Shown piece after piece: positions 17,996-27,179 of a stretch of DNA of 64,000 bases; positions within the stretch are counted from its first letter, which is position 1, and each line of letters starts with the position of its first letter. The translations under genes were made by a program, and so were the position numbers. This DNA comes from UBA8231 sp036011085 (GTDB lineage Bacteria; Latescibacterota; UBA2968; UBA8231): contig DASCMS010000156.1 in NCBI GenBank assembly GCA_036011085.1, forward strand, positions 1 through 64,000, given 5' to 3'. The notes under the pieces are model-generated. The model saw only the letters and a list, made by a program, of their open reading frames with translations. It was not told where the DNA came from and made no database searches.

Positions 17996-19606
17996 ATGTC
18001 TGACACAGTAGAAATCTATGACTCCACGCTTCGAGACGGGGCGCAGGCGGAGGGGATTACCTACTCGCTGCAGGACAAGCTGGAAATCGCCCGTCGCCTG
18101 GATGAGCTGGGCGTGCACTATATCGAGGGTGGCTGGCCGAATCCGACGAATCCAAAGGATCTGGCATTCTTCGAGCAGGTCGGGCACCTGGACCTGCGGG
18201 CCACGGTAACCGCTTTCGGCAGCACGCGGCGGGCCACCAACGCTCCCGAAGATGACGCGACGCTGAACACGCTGCTGAAAGCCGATACGTCGAGTATCAC
18301 GATCTTCGGCAAGAGTTGGGATCTGCACGTGACCGAGGTACTCAAGACCACCCGGGATGAGAACCTGACGCTCATCGAGGACTCCGTGGCCTACCTGATA
18401 TCTCAGGGGCGGGAGGTGACCTATGACGCCGAGCACTTCTTCGACGGCTACAAGGCCGACGCCGACTTCGCCCTGGAGACCCTGCGTGCCGCCGAACGTG
18501 GTGGGGCCCGGATCGTCGTGTTGTGTGACACGAATGGTGGCACCCTGCCTGCAGAACTCCAGCAGATGTGCACCGCCGCGAGCCAGGCGGTGAATCTGCC
18601 CCTCGGTATCCACGCTCACAACGACTCCGGCCTCGGCGTGGCCAATACGGTGGCCGCCGTCGAGTTGGGCGCCATTCAGGTGCAGGGCACGTTCAACGGC
18701 TACGGCGAGCGCTGCGGCAATGCCAACCTGTGCACGGCGATCCCCGTGCTCGAGCTGAAGATGGGGCGCTCGACCATCGGAGGCGACAAGGTCGCCGCGT
18801 TGATGGATTTTTCGCGCTTCCTGAGCGAGACGGCCAACGTCGCCCACGATCACCGTCAGCCCTTTGTCGGCGAGAGCGCCTATGCCCACAAGGGGGGCGT
18901 GCACATCGACGCCATGACCAAGAACCCCGCCTGCTACGAACACGAAGACCCGGAGGCGACGGGAAACCAGCGGCGCTACCTGGTTTCAGACCAATCCGGG
19001 GGCAGCACCGTCGTCACCAAGCTGGAGCGGCACTTCCCGGAATTGAGCAAGAAGGATCCCGCCGTCTCCGAGGTGCTCGGCGAGGTCAAACGTCTCGAAC
19101 ACGAGGGCTATCAGTTCGAGGCGGCAGAGGGCTCCTTCGAGTTGCTGGCGCGGCGCACGATGGGCCTCTATCACGATCTGTTCAAGCCTCTCAGCTTCCA
19201 CGTGTCAAGCCGCAAGAACGCCGAAGAGGAATCGGAGGTAGCAGAGGCCATCCTGAAGATCGAGGTCGACGGTGTGGAGTATCATACGGTCGGCGAGGGC
19301 GATGGGCCGGTGAACGCCATGGACCGGGCCCTGCGCAAGGCCCTGGAAAACTCGTTCCCGAGCCTGCAGACCGTCCATCTGGAGGACTACAAGGTCCGGG
19401 TCATGTCGAGCAGCGACGGCACGGCGGCCCGCGTGCGTGTGCTCATCGAATCCTCCGACGGGCAGGACGTCTGGGGTACGGTGGGAGTGTCGGAGAATAT
19501 CATCGAGGCCAGCTGGATCGCTCTGGCCGACAGTCTGCACTACAAGCTGATGCGGGATGCCATGGGAGCCGGCGCCGCGCAGCAGGACAGGGCGGCGACG
19601 GCATGA
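17996..19606 (+). CDS. cimA: (R)-citramalate synthase
   Basis: A 536-residue LeuA-like enzyme that condenses pyruvate and acetyl-CoA, feeding a threonine-independent route to 2-oxobutyrate and isoleucine. YDSTLRDGAQAEG, the metal-binding HAHNDSGLG and FNGYGERCGNAN identify it as CimA rather than LeuA. A C-terminal regulatory domain (about 400-515) is present. GGGAG precedes the ATG. It overlaps argJ by four bases. Confidence 0.94.
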   Translation: MSDTVEIYDSTLRDGAQAEGITYSLQDKLEIARRLDELGVHYIEGGWPNPTNPKDLAFFEQVGHLDLRATVTAFGSTRRATNAPEDDATLNTLLKADTSSITIFGKSWDLHVTEVLKTTRDENLTLIEDSVAYLISQGREVTYDAEHFFDGYKADADFALETLRAAERGGARIVVLCDTNGGTLPAELQQMCTAASQAVNLPLGIHAHNDSGLGVANTVAAVELGAIQVQGTFNGYGERCGNANLCTAIPVLELKMGRSTIGGDKVAALMDFSRFLSETANVAHDHRQPFVGESAYAHKGGVHIDAMTKNPACYEHEDPEATGNQRRYLVSDQSGGSTVVTKLERHFPELSKKDPAVSEVLGEVKRLEHEGYQFEAAEGSFELLARRTMGLYHDLFKPLSFHVSSRKNAEEESEVAEAILKIEVDGVEYHTVGEGDGPVNAMDRALRKALENSFPSLQTVHLEDYKVRVMSSSDGTAARVRVLIESSDGQDVWGTVGVSENIIEASWIALADSLHYKLMRDAMGAGAAQQDRAATA

Positions 19607-20817
19607 GGCAGATCGAAGGGGGCAGTGTCACCTCTCCCAAGGGGTTCCGGGCGGCGGGAGTTGTGGCCGGGATCAAACCGTCCGGGACGAAGGACCTGGC
19701 CCTGATGGTGTCCGACGTGCCGGCCGCGGGCGCCGCGGTGTACACCACCAACCGCGTGCAGGGCGCCCCCATCGGGGTGTGTCGCCAGCATCTTCTGGAT
19801 GGCAAGGCACGGGCGGTCGTCATCAACAGCGGCATCGCCAACGTGTGCAACGGAGACAGCGGACGGGCCGACGCGCATCGCATGTGCGAGTTGGTGGCGC
19901 AGCAGCTGGATCTGCCGGTAGGGGATGTCCTGGTATGCTCCACCGGCATCATCGGCGTTCCCCTGCCTATGGATGTCATCGAGGCGGGAATTCCCAAGGT
20001 GGTGTCCGAGCTGAGCACCGATGGCGGCTCGGCGGCAGCAGCGGCGATGATGACGACGGACACCGTCGCCAAACACACCGCTGTCGAGGTCGATCTCGAT
20101 GGCGTGATGGTTACCGTCGGGGCAGTGGCCAAAGGGGCGGCGATGATCGCACCGAACATGGCGACCATGCTGTCGGTGGTGACCACGGACGCCGCGGTTC
20201 CCGCCGATCAATTGAAGCAACTGCTGGTGCGGGCCGTGGGACGCAGCTTTAATTGCTGCACCGTCGACGGTGACATGTCTACCAGCGACACCGTGATCGC
20301 TCTGGCCAACGGTGCCGCCATGGGTGGTATCGACGAGGTGACGGCTCTGTCGCCGCAAGCCCTGGACACGCTGGCGCAGGCCATGGAACAGGTGTGCCGG
20401 AAAATGGCGCGCATCATGGCCGCCGACGGCGAGGGGGCGACGAAGTTGATCACGATCCGCGTCGGCGGCGGCCGCTCCGAGGCGGAAGCGCGACAGGTGG
20501 GGCTTTCGGTGGCCAATTCGAGTCTGGTGAAGACCGCCGCCTTTGGCAATGACCCCAACTGGGGACGCATCCTGATGGCCGTGGGCAACGCTGGCGTCGA
20601 GCTGGACCAGGACAAAGTGGCAGTGTCGCTCTGTGGTACCCCCATCTACGGACAGGGGACGGGTATCCCCTTCGACGAGGAAGTTGTCAGCGAGGCCATG
20701 AAGGCGGAGGAAATCGACATCGGCGTGGATCTGCAGTCCGGGACGGCAGACATCGAAATCTTCACCTGCGATCTGACGTACGACTACGTACGCCTCAACG
20801 CTGAATACACGACCTAA
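19603..20817 (+). CDS. argJ: Bifunctional ornithine acetyltransferase/N-acetylglutamate synthase
   Basis: A 404-residue enzyme of the acetyl-recycling arginine pathway. ArgJ cuts itself at a conserved Ala-Thr bond; here NMATMLS has A187-T188, so T188 is the expected nucleophile of the mature beta chain. The INSGIANVCNG and GNDPNWGRI segments are family marks. The ATG overlaps the cimA stop (ATGA), placing arginine synthesis within the branched-chain amino acid operon. Confidence 0.95.
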   Translation: MRQIEGGSVTSPKGFRAAGVVAGIKPSGTKDLALMVSDVPAAGAAVYTTNRVQGAPIGVCRQHLLDGKARAVVINSGIANVCNGDSGRADAHRMCELVAQQLDLPVGDVLVCSTGIIGVPLPMDVIEAGIPKVVSELSTDGGSAAAAAMMTTDTVAKHTAVEVDLDGVMVTVGAVAKGAAMIAPNMATMLSVVTTDAAVPADQLKQLLVRAVGRSFNCCTVDGDMSTSDTVIALANGAAMGGIDEVTALSPQALDTLAQAMEQVCRKMARIMAADGEGATKLITIRVGGGRSEAEARQVGLSVANSSLVKTAAFGNDPNWGRILMAVGNAGVELDQDKVAVSLCGTPIYGQGTGIPFDEEVVSEAMKAEEIDIGVDLQSGTADIEIFTCDLTYDYVRLNAEYTT

Positions 20818-20977
20818 TGCCCTGTCACACAACCATCCTTGTATTCGGGCGCCGAGCCAACCCGGTTCGCGGCGTTGCGCTCGCTCAATGGGTCCAACCG
20901 ACCCACCTCACTCGCGCGCCTTGCGATCCGGGCGCCTCGACACCCGAATTCCACAAGGCTACTTGTGTGACAGGGCA
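20818..20977. repeat. 160-bp palindromic element, copy 2
   Basis: Begins with the base after the argJ stop and is the same length as copy 1. The perfect terminal inverted repeat is 15 bp (20818-20832 and 20963-20977). It shares CGCGCGCCTTGCGA, GTTGCGCTC and ATTCCACAAG with copy 1, while bases in the terminal arms differ in compensated pairs, so the hairpin is kept although the sequence changed. No protein is encoded. Confidence 0.85.
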
Positions 20978-20989
20978 CAGGCGAGAGTC

Positions 20990-22192
20990 ATGAACGACCG
21001 ACTGTCAGCATACATACAGGCAGTGGCACCGTCACCGACGATGGCGATCACGGCCAAAGCCGCCGAGTTGCGCCGCCAGGGCGTCGATGTGATTCCCCTG
21101 TCGGCGGGTGAACCGGACTTCGACACACCGGAGCACATCAAGGCGGCTGCCAAACGGGCCCTCGACGAGGGTTTTACCAAGTACACCTCGCCGCCATCGG
21201 GTATCCCCGAGCTGAAAGCGGCGGTGTGTGCCAAGTTCGCCCGTGACAATCATCTGGAATACACCCCGGACGAGGTGGTGGTCAACAACGGTGCGAAACA
21301 TAGTCTCGCCCTCGGTGTGTCGGCGGTGATCAATCCGGGCGACAACATGATCATTCCCACGCCATACTGGGTGACCTTCACCGAGCAGCCAAAACTCGTC
21401 GGCGGGTCGCCTGTCATCGTCGAAACCACGCCGGAGAACGGTCTCAAGCTGACGCCGGAGCAGTTGCGTACCGCGATCACGCCCCGGACCCGCATGGTCC
21501 TGCTCAACAGCCCGTCGAATCCAAGTGGTGCCGTCTATTCGAGAACAGAGATGGCGGCTCTTGGCGAAGTCGTACTCGAGCACGATCTCTATGTCCTCGG
21601 CGACGAGATCTACGAGAAGCTGATCTATGACAGCGCCGAGCACGTGTCGATGGCGCAGATCAGCCCCGAGCTGAAGGCCCGTACCATCGTCGTCAACGGT
21701 GTGTCGAAGACCTACGCAATGACCGGATGGCGCATCGGCTACGCCGCCGGGCCCCGGGAGGTCATCGGCCTGATGGACAAAGCCCAGAGCCAGACCATAT
21801 CACATCCATCGTCGATCTCACAGAAGGCCGCCGTGGAAGCACTGAACGGCCCGCAGGACATGGTCGAAACGATGCGCCTCGAGTACGACAAGCGCCGGTG
21901 TTATGTTGTGGGGCGCCTCAACGCCCTCGACGGTGTGCAGTGTGACCTGCCGTCTGGCGCGTTCTACGTGTATCCTGATCTGTCCTGCTACTATGGACGG
22001 AGCACGGGCGAACGGCCCATCAAGGATTGCAGCGACATCTGCGACTACCTGTTGGACGCGGCCCGGGTGGCCTGCGTGCCCGGCGTCGGCTTCGGCACGA
22101 AACCGCACATCCGCATGTCCTACGCCACCTCGATGGAGAATCTGGCGACGGCTCTGGACCGCATCACCGAGGCCCTGGAGAAGCTGACGTGA
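20990..22192 (+). CDS. Class I aspartate/aromatic-type aminotransferase
   Basis: A 400-residue PLP-dependent aminotransferase of the AspC/AspB type. K240 in VNGVSKTYAMTGWRIGY is the PLP lysine. SAGEPDFDTPEH near the N terminus, NSPSNPSGAVY and GDEIYEKLIYD are standard. In this operon it could make aspartate or perform the last step for branched-chain or other amino acids. The ATG at 20990 lies 12 bases after the second palindromic element. Confidence 0.9.
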   Translation: MNDRLSAYIQAVAPSPTMAITAKAAELRRQGVDVIPLSAGEPDFDTPEHIKAAAKRALDEGFTKYTSPPSGIPELKAAVCAKFARDNHLEYTPDEVVVNNGAKHSLALGVSAVINPGDNMIIPTPYWVTFTEQPKLVGGSPVIVETTPENGLKLTPEQLRTAITPRTRMVLLNSPSNPSGAVYSRTEMAALGEVVLEHDLYVLGDEIYEKLIYDSAEHVSMAQISPELKARTIVVNGVSKTYAMTGWRIGYAAGPREVIGLMDKAQSQTISHPSSISQKAAVEALNGPQDMVETMRLEYDKRRCYVVGRLNALDGVQCDLPSGAFYVYPDLSCYYGRSTGERPIKDCSDICDYLLDAARVACVPGVGFGTKPHIRMSYATSMENLATALDRITEALEKLT

Positions 22193-22283
22193 GGCATGCC
22201 CGAGTGAAGAACACATGCCAGGGCGGTGTCTGTAGACAAGCAGAAGTACCTTCGCCGATCCCACCATCCGCCGAGAGCAGCCG

Positions 22284-23246
22284 ATGAACGACAACAGCAT
22301 CTACCTAGATTTCGAACGCCCCATCGTCGAACTCGAGAAACGTATCGACGAGTTGGAGAATCAGGCCGAGACGGACGGCCTGGACTTGAGTCGCGAACTG
22401 CGCAGCCTCGAGGAGAAGGTGGAGAAGCTCCGCCTGGAGATCTATTCCAAGCTGACGCGCTGGCAACGGGTGCAGATATCCCGCCATCCGCAGCGACCGT
22501 ATGCGCTGGACTACATAGAGCGCATGTTCACCGACTTCACAGAGCTCCACGGTGACCGCTATTACGGGGACGACAAGTCGATCGTTGGGGGGCCGGCTCG
22601 CCTCGAGGGAGAGCCGATCATGGTCATCGGCGTGCAGAACGGACGCGACGTGGACGAGCGCAAGAGGCGAAACTTCGGCATGCCGCACCCGGAAGGGTAC
22701 CGCAAGGCGCTACGGCTGATGCAGATGGCGGCGAAGTTCAATCGGCCCATCCTCACGCTGGTCGATACGTCAGGGGCGTTCCCCGGCATCGAAGCTGAAG
22801 AACGCGGTCAGGCCGAGGCGATTGCGCGCAACCTGTTTGAGATGTCTCACCTGCCGGTACCCGTCATCGTGGCCATCATCGGCCAGGCCTTCTCCGGAGG
22901 CGCCATCGGCATGACGGTGGGCGATCGAATCCTGATGCTCGAGCACGCCGTCTACTCGGTGATCGTGCCGGAGAGTTGTTCCACGATTCTGTTCCGCACG
23001 CGGGATCGCAAGGAGGAGGCGGCGGAGGCGTTGAAGCTGTCGGCTGAGGATCTGCTTGCGGAGAAGATCATCGACCGAATCGTACCCGAGCCTTTCGGTG
23101 GCGCCCATCGGGACTTCGACGAGGTCGCCGCCGGGCTCAAGCGCCACATCCAGGAGGCCCTTGCCGAACTCCGAGGGCTGTCTTCCATCGAACTCGTCGA
23201 CCAGCGGGTGGAGAAGTTTGGCCGCATGGGCGTGTTTGAGGAATAG
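22284..23246 (+). CDS. accA: Acetyl-CoA carboxylase carboxyltransferase subunit alpha
   Basis: A 320-residue subunit that transfers carboxyl from biotin to acetyl-CoA, together with AccD, in fatty acid synthesis. ERPIVELEKRIDEL starts the N-terminal helix. HGDRYYGDD, FGMPHPEGYRKALR, DTSGAFPGIEAEERGQ and the SGGAIG crotonase-type oxyanion region are intact. A strong terminator follows, closing the operon. Confidence 0.97.
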   Translation: MNDNSIYLDFERPIVELEKRIDELENQAETDGLDLSRELRSLEEKVEKLRLEIYSKLTRWQRVQISRHPQRPYALDYIERMFTDFTELHGDRYYGDDKSIVGGPARLEGEPIMVIGVQNGRDVDERKRRNFGMPHPEGYRKALRLMQMAAKFNRPILTLVDTSGAFPGIEAEERGQAEAIARNLFEMSHLPVPVIVAIIGQAFSGGAIGMTVGDRILMLEHAVYSVIVPESCSTILFRTRDRKEEAAEALKLSAEDLLAEKIIDRIVPEPFGGAHRDFDEVAAGLKRHIQEALAELRGLSSIELVDQRVEKFGRMGVFEE

Positions 23247-23258
23247 GCGCAGAACGGA

Positions 23259-23303
23259 AAAGGCCCCCGCCTCAGGATGGAGGCGGGGGCCTTTCTTTTT
23301 TTT
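23259..23303 (+). terminator. Strong intrinsic terminator after accA
   Basis: A perfect 15-bp GC-rich inverted repeat (23259-23273 and 23280-23294, 6-base loop) is followed by C and a run of T residues. It lies between accA and a convergent gene and is oriented to end the ilv-leu-acc transcript. Confidence 0.95.
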
Positions 23304-23313
23304 GCTGTGGATT

Positions 23314-24375
23314 TCAGCCCCGACGGATGCGGTCGAACAGTCGTTCCAGGCGATCGAAGGCGAGTCGGATCATGTCGTCGTCCCAGTCGCCGTCAACGTT
23401 GACCCGCAGGACGGATTTCAACGTGTCGAGATAGGCTCGCTGCGCCTCGGTCAGGGGGCGGTTGCTCGGTACGCGCTCGGCGTCGCGATCCTCACGGTCG
23501 CCGCGATCATTGCGGTCACTGCGGTCACGTCCGCCACGTCCCCCACGACCACCACGTTCACTGCGTTCGCTGCGGTCCTCACGCTCTGAGCGTCCGCCAC
23601 GATCCTCACGGTCGCCGCGGCCACCTCGCTCGCCGCGGTCATTGCCGCCGCCACGCTCGCCCCGATCATTGCCGCCGCCGCGCTCACCCCGATCACTGCC
23701 GCCGCCGCGCTCACCCCGATCGCTGCCGCCACGCTGAGGTCGGCGCTCGGACTGGCCGCCCCGTCTGCTTTCCGCCGGAGCAGGTGTGGGTTCTGGTTCT
23801 GGTGCTGCTTCCTTGGCTTCGGCGTCGCCGGAACTGTCGTCAGCTGACTCGCTGTCGTCGGTCTTCGCCGTTGCCGTCTCTGTCGCCGCGGCGGCACTGT
23901 CGTCGGCCTCGGAAAGCAGGTACTTGAAGAACATCTTCATCTTGTTCGCCGAGTCGTTCCCCATACCCGTCTCGTTGCGGAAGAAGGTGACGATGTCACG
24001 GTCGGCCATCTCACCGTCCGCTTCCTGCATCTTCGCAAGAAGCGTGGGATAGAGATCGCGGACGACCTCGGCCAGAGCCTGCTTGCGCGTTTCCTTGTCC
24101 ACGAGGCTGCGCAGGCGATCCGTCGGCCGCTGCTCATCGTCGATCAGGCCCATGGCCTCGACGCCACGCAGGAACCGGTAGATCATCGACGGCGTGCGAA
24201 TGATGGCACGTACGTAGTCCCGGTCGATCTCGTCGGGGATCTTGCTCTGCAGGCGGGACAGAAACTTCTCGAACTGCGTCTTGGTGATGTAGGGATACCA
24301 GGGCTTCTCCTTGCCGTTGGCCTCGTCACCGTCCTCTGTGACGGTTTCGTCCTCGTCCCTGGATTTCTCTGCCAT
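23314..24375 (-). CDS. DUF5343-like protein with a long RGG-type disordered region
   Basis: A 353-residue protein with three parts. Residues 26-157 are a helical domain (PYITKTQFEKFLSRL, RTPSMIYRFLRGVEAMGLI, FFRNETGMGNDSANK) that resembles the DUF5343 family. Residues 158-205 are an acidic/proline linker. Residues 206-300 are low complexity with Arg, Gly, Asp and Ser, including four near-identical nine-residue repeats containing SDRGERGGG. A short helical C-terminal domain follows (308-353). RGG regions elsewhere bind RNA or drive condensation; that role here is inferred. Confidence 0.7.
   Translation of the reverse strand: MAEKSRDEDETVTEDGDEANGKEKPWYPYITKTQFEKFLSRLQSKIPDEIDRDYVRAIIRTPSMIYRFLRGVEAMGLIDDEQRPTDRLRSLVDKETRKQALAEVVRDLYPTLLAKMQEADGEMADRDIVTFFRNETGMGNDSANKMKMFFKYLLSEADDSAAAATETATAKTDDSESADDSSGDAEAKEAAPEPEPTPAPAESRRGGQSERRPQRGGSDRGERGGGSDRGERGGGNDRGERGGGNDRGERGGRGDREDRGGRSEREDRSERSERGGRGGRGGRDRSDRNDRGDREDRDAERVPSNRPLTEAQRAYLDTLKSVLRVNVDGDWDDDMIRLAFDRLERLFDRIRRG
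23627..23734 (-). repeat. Four 27-bp tandem repeats encoding RGG-type units
   Basis: Four adjacent 27-base units with few differences, inside the coding region of the RGG-type protein and in frame with it (nine residues per unit). Such arrays can change copy number by slippage. Confidence 0.85.
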
Positions 24376-24441
24376 GGAAACGCTCCGATCGGGTTGTGGA
24401 GTGGAGCCGCTCCGTGATGTAGTCGCTGCCCCGGTGCGCCG

Positions 24442-24798
24442 TCAGGGCGCGGGGTAGGCGGCCGTGACCTTCGTGGTGATGCCTCCGCGCGCGGAAAAGT
24501 CTCCGGTGACGGTCATCCGTCGAGGTGCACAGGCGGTCACGAGGTGGTCGAGAATCACGTTGGTAGCGGCTTCGTAAAAGATGCCCCGTTGACGGTACGA
24601 CTGCAGATACAACTTGAGAGACTTCAGTTCGATGCAGCGTTCGTCGGGGACATATGTGATGTGGATCGTGCCGAAGTCGGGATGCCCCGTCTTCGGACAG
24701 ACCGAGGTAAACTCCGGACAGTCGATGTCGATGGTGAATTCCCGCCCCGGATTGGGGTTGGGGAAATGCTCAAGAAGCTCTTCTGGTGTATCGCTCAT
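24442..24798 (-). CDS. queF: NADPH-dependent preQ0 reductase
   Basis: A 118-residue short-form QueF, which reduces the nitrile of preQ0 to preQ1 on the way to queuosine. The catalytic cysteine is C34 in EFTSVCPKTGHPDFG, with D41 following as expected, and the QueF motif ELKSLKLY is at 57-64. It is in the same direction as queC, with a dimethylformamidase-like gene between them. Confidence 0.95.
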   Translation of the reverse strand: MSDTPEELLEHFPNPNPGREFTIDIDCPEFTSVCPKTGHPDFGTIHITYVPDERCIELKSLKLYLQSYRQRGIFYEAATNVILDHLVTACAPRRMTVTGDFSARGGITTKVTAAYPAP

Positions 24799-24868
24799 AT
24801 AGGTATGTGTTGAAAGGCCAAAGCTACTCGTTTTCGACAGTCATGCAAGGGGCAGACAGTTGCCTGGG

Positions 24869-26449
24869 TCAGCTCGTGAATCTTCGCAGGACGTTGGCCG
24901 TCATGGCAGACACGACGTCGTCCACCAGGACCGAGGCTGACCAGGTGATGGAGCCCACGGAGAACACCTCGCCGCCACTGTCGGTGTCGAAGTGGACGAT
25001 CTCCGCACCGCCTCTGTCGGGATTCATGCCGCGTGCGATGAGATGCGTATTTGCCGGCGAACTGGGGGAGCGCTTGTCCGTTTCGTGGCCGCTGGCGCCC
25101 CCGGGGATGCGCATGTGCAGGCTCCGACTGCCGAAGACATCGCCAACCTTCACCTTGGTGCCGGCCAGCGACCAATGGTCGGCATCGATCACCTCGTACG
25201 GGGCGGCCGTCATGATGCCGGGCTCGCTATACACGACACCGAGAAGGCTTGCCTCTGATTCAGCGTACAGAGAGAAACGGCTCTCGGCCCCCCGATCGAG
25301 CAGAACTCGGCCGTCACCGTTGAAGAATTGCATCGTCGTATCGTCAACGAATTCTACCTTGCAGTTGAGGCCATTGCCACCGAAATAGGCGAGCCGGCCA
25401 CCCCGTTCGAAGACCCACTTCTTGACGCCGAAGTACATCTCCTCCGACCAGTACTCCGGATGCGTGGTGATCACCAGCACACGATAGTCGTCAAGCGGCG
25501 GCAGTCCCCTGTGCAGTTGGCTCTCGGACCAGAGATCGTAGTCGAAGCCCTCGCGCTCCATCCAGGCCAGAAAGCGCCACTCCGCCTCGGCGACATGACA
25601 GGCGGCGCGGCCCTCGATGGGATCGGTGGCCTGCACTTGCAGCGGGATGTGGTTGATCGGCTCGGGGCGATCGAAGGACAGAGGCGCGTAGTCTTCGGTT
25701 TCGTAGTTGATGTGGTCGGGGTTCGTGTAGCGATTGAGCTCCAGCCGCGCGTTCACCGTGGGTGTCGGCGGGAAGCGATCGGGATGGATGTAGTTGCTGC
25801 GGCCGCCGAAGTTGTTGTAGGCATTCCAGACCATGTCGTTGGCCAGAACGGCGATGGGAGCAGTCGGCTGCGCCGGGGCCACGATCCAGGGGAAGGAGAA
25901 GAACCCCCCGTCGGCGGTTGACGCATGGAAATAGTAGAGACCGGATCGAGTCGGTGCCGTCTGGTACTGCTTGTGAGCCGGGTTGGCGTAGCCGAAACGG
26001 TTCCACTGCACGCCGGTCTGTGTGTAGTCGCCGTCCGGGGTCATCTGCACCGTGGCTCGCGGGCCGTGCTCGTCATACCAGCCGATGGTCTGGATGAACT
26101 CCTTGTCGATGCCGTAGCGGAACAGTTCCAGCTTGTAGGCTCTGTCGCTGTGAATACGGAATTCAGCACGCTCACCAGCCTGTACACAGCGGGGCCAGGC
26201 GTAACCGAGCAGGCCGTCGGCGAGCAGGCGGAACTGGTATGGTCGGCCTTCGGTCACGTTCATCCGCACTCGCTTGGCGCCGTAGCCGTCACGGGCCAGA
26301 ATGACCTCGTACGGCCCCGGGAGAAGGTCGGCGTACACGGCGCCCGAGGCCCGTGACCTGGTCGCCACCGAGCCCTGCTCGTTGACGAACTCCAGAAGGG
26401 TGTCGGGCAGGGCCACGTAGCGTTCGTCGCTGACATATCCGATGAGCAT
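24869..26449 (-). CDS. N,N-dimethylformamidase large-subunit-like protein
   Basis: A 526-residue protein. The N-terminal 75 residues resemble a carboxypeptidase-regulatory-like beta-sandwich. The rest matches the dimethylformamidase beta-subunit C-terminal family (LANDMVWNAYNNFGG, YTNPDHINYETEDYAPLSFDRP, ITTHPEYWSEEMYFGVKKW, YFGGNGLNC). No signal peptide is seen. True dimethylformamidase hydrolyses an amide using mononuclear iron; the substrate here is unknown. It starts four bases after the queC stop and precedes queF, so it may be co-expressed with queuosine precursor genes. Confidence 0.75.
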   Translation of the reverse strand: MLIGYVSDERYVALPDTLLEFVNEQGSVATRSRASGAVYADLLPGPYEVILARDGYGAKRVRMNVTEGRPYQFRLLADGLLGYAWPRCVQAGERAEFRIHSDRAYKLELFRYGIDKEFIQTIGWYDEHGPRATVQMTPDGDYTQTGVQWNRFGYANPAHKQYQTAPTRSGLYYFHASTADGGFFSFPWIVAPAQPTAPIAVLANDMVWNAYNNFGGRSNYIHPDRFPPTPTVNARLELNRYTNPDHINYETEDYAPLSFDRPEPINHIPLQVQATDPIEGRAACHVAEAEWRFLAWMEREGFDYDLWSESQLHRGLPPLDDYRVLVITTHPEYWSEEMYFGVKKWVFERGGRLAYFGGNGLNCKVEFVDDTTMQFFNGDGRVLLDRGAESRFSLYAESEASLLGVVYSEPGIMTAAPYEVIDADHWSLAGTKVKVGDVFGSRSLHMRIPGGASGHETDKRSPSSPANTHLIARGMNPDRGGAEIVHFDTDSGGEVFSVGSITWSASVLVDDVVSAMTANVLRRFTS

Positions 26450-26453
26450 GGGG

Positions 26454-27158
26454 TCAGTCTCTCATGATGGGGTCAACGTGGCCCGCGGCGGCGAAGCCCC
26501 GGGCCCGCAGGTCGCAACTGTGACAGCGCCGGCAGGGCCGGTCCTGTCCTGCGTAGCAGGACCACGTCAGGTGCAGGGGGGCGTTCAGATCCAGCCCGCG
26601 ACGCACGATGCCGCCCTTGTCCAGATCGAGCAGGGGAGTGCGCACCTCGATGCGGGTGGCTGCGGCGGTTCCCTGCCTGGCGAGTTCGTCGAAGGCGGCA
26701 AAGAACGCCGGTTGGGTATCGGGATAGGCGGAATCGGCCGCATGGGCGCCGCAGAAGATCTCCGTGGCCCCGAGCACTTCGGCCCAGGCCACCGCGGCGC
26801 TGAGCAGGATGGCGTTACGGAAGGGCACGTACGTGCTGGGCACCGGGTCTGTGTCGGCGGCGGCGGGCACCGGCAGGGATGTGTCCGTCAGGCTCGAGCC
26901 ACCCATGTCGCGCAGCCAGGTCAGGTCGATGTCACGCCGGCTCGCCAGACCGTAGTGGTCGGCGATCGCGTTGGCGGCACGAGCCTCACGGAGTGCCGTT
27001 CGTTGGCCGTACCCCGCGTGCAGAACGCCGACCTGCGGTCCGTGGCGGGCGATGGCCAAGGCCAGCGTCACGCAGCTGTCCAAGCCGCCGCTCAGCAGGG
27101 CGACGGCTCGAATCTCGGCATCGCCACAGTCGGGATTCTCCGGGGGATCGGGCATCAT
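26454..27158 (-). CDS. queC: 7-cyano-7-deazaguanine (preQ0) synthase
   Basis: A 234-residue ATP-dependent enzyme converting 7-carboxy-7-deazaguanine to preQ0. The PP-loop SGGLDS is at 23-28. The zinc-binding cysteines are in the C-terminal WSCYAGQDRPCRRCHSC segment. TYVPFRNAILLS and GAHAADSAYPDTQP are conserved QueC motifs. It leads a minus-strand unit with the dimethylformamidase-like gene and queF. QueD and QueE are not in the window. Confidence 0.95.
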   Translation of the reverse strand: MMPDPPENPDCGDAEIRAVALLSGGLDSCVTLALAIARHGPQVGVLHAGYGQRTALREARAANAIADHYGLASRRDIDLTWLRDMGGSSLTDTSLPVPAAADTDPVPSTYVPFRNAILLSAAVAWAEVLGATEIFCGAHAADSAYPDTQPAFFAAFDELARQGTAAATRIEVRTPLLDLDKGGIVRRGLDLNAPLHLTWSCYAGQDRPCRRCHSCDLRARGFAAAGHVDPIMRD

Positions 27159-27179
27159 CGGGGAGTAAGTATAGGTAGA

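Noticed and set aside
23627..23734. Regular 27-bp repeats considered as a CRISPR array
   Set aside because: The units are directly adjacent with no spacers and encode nine-residue repeats in frame within a larger gene.
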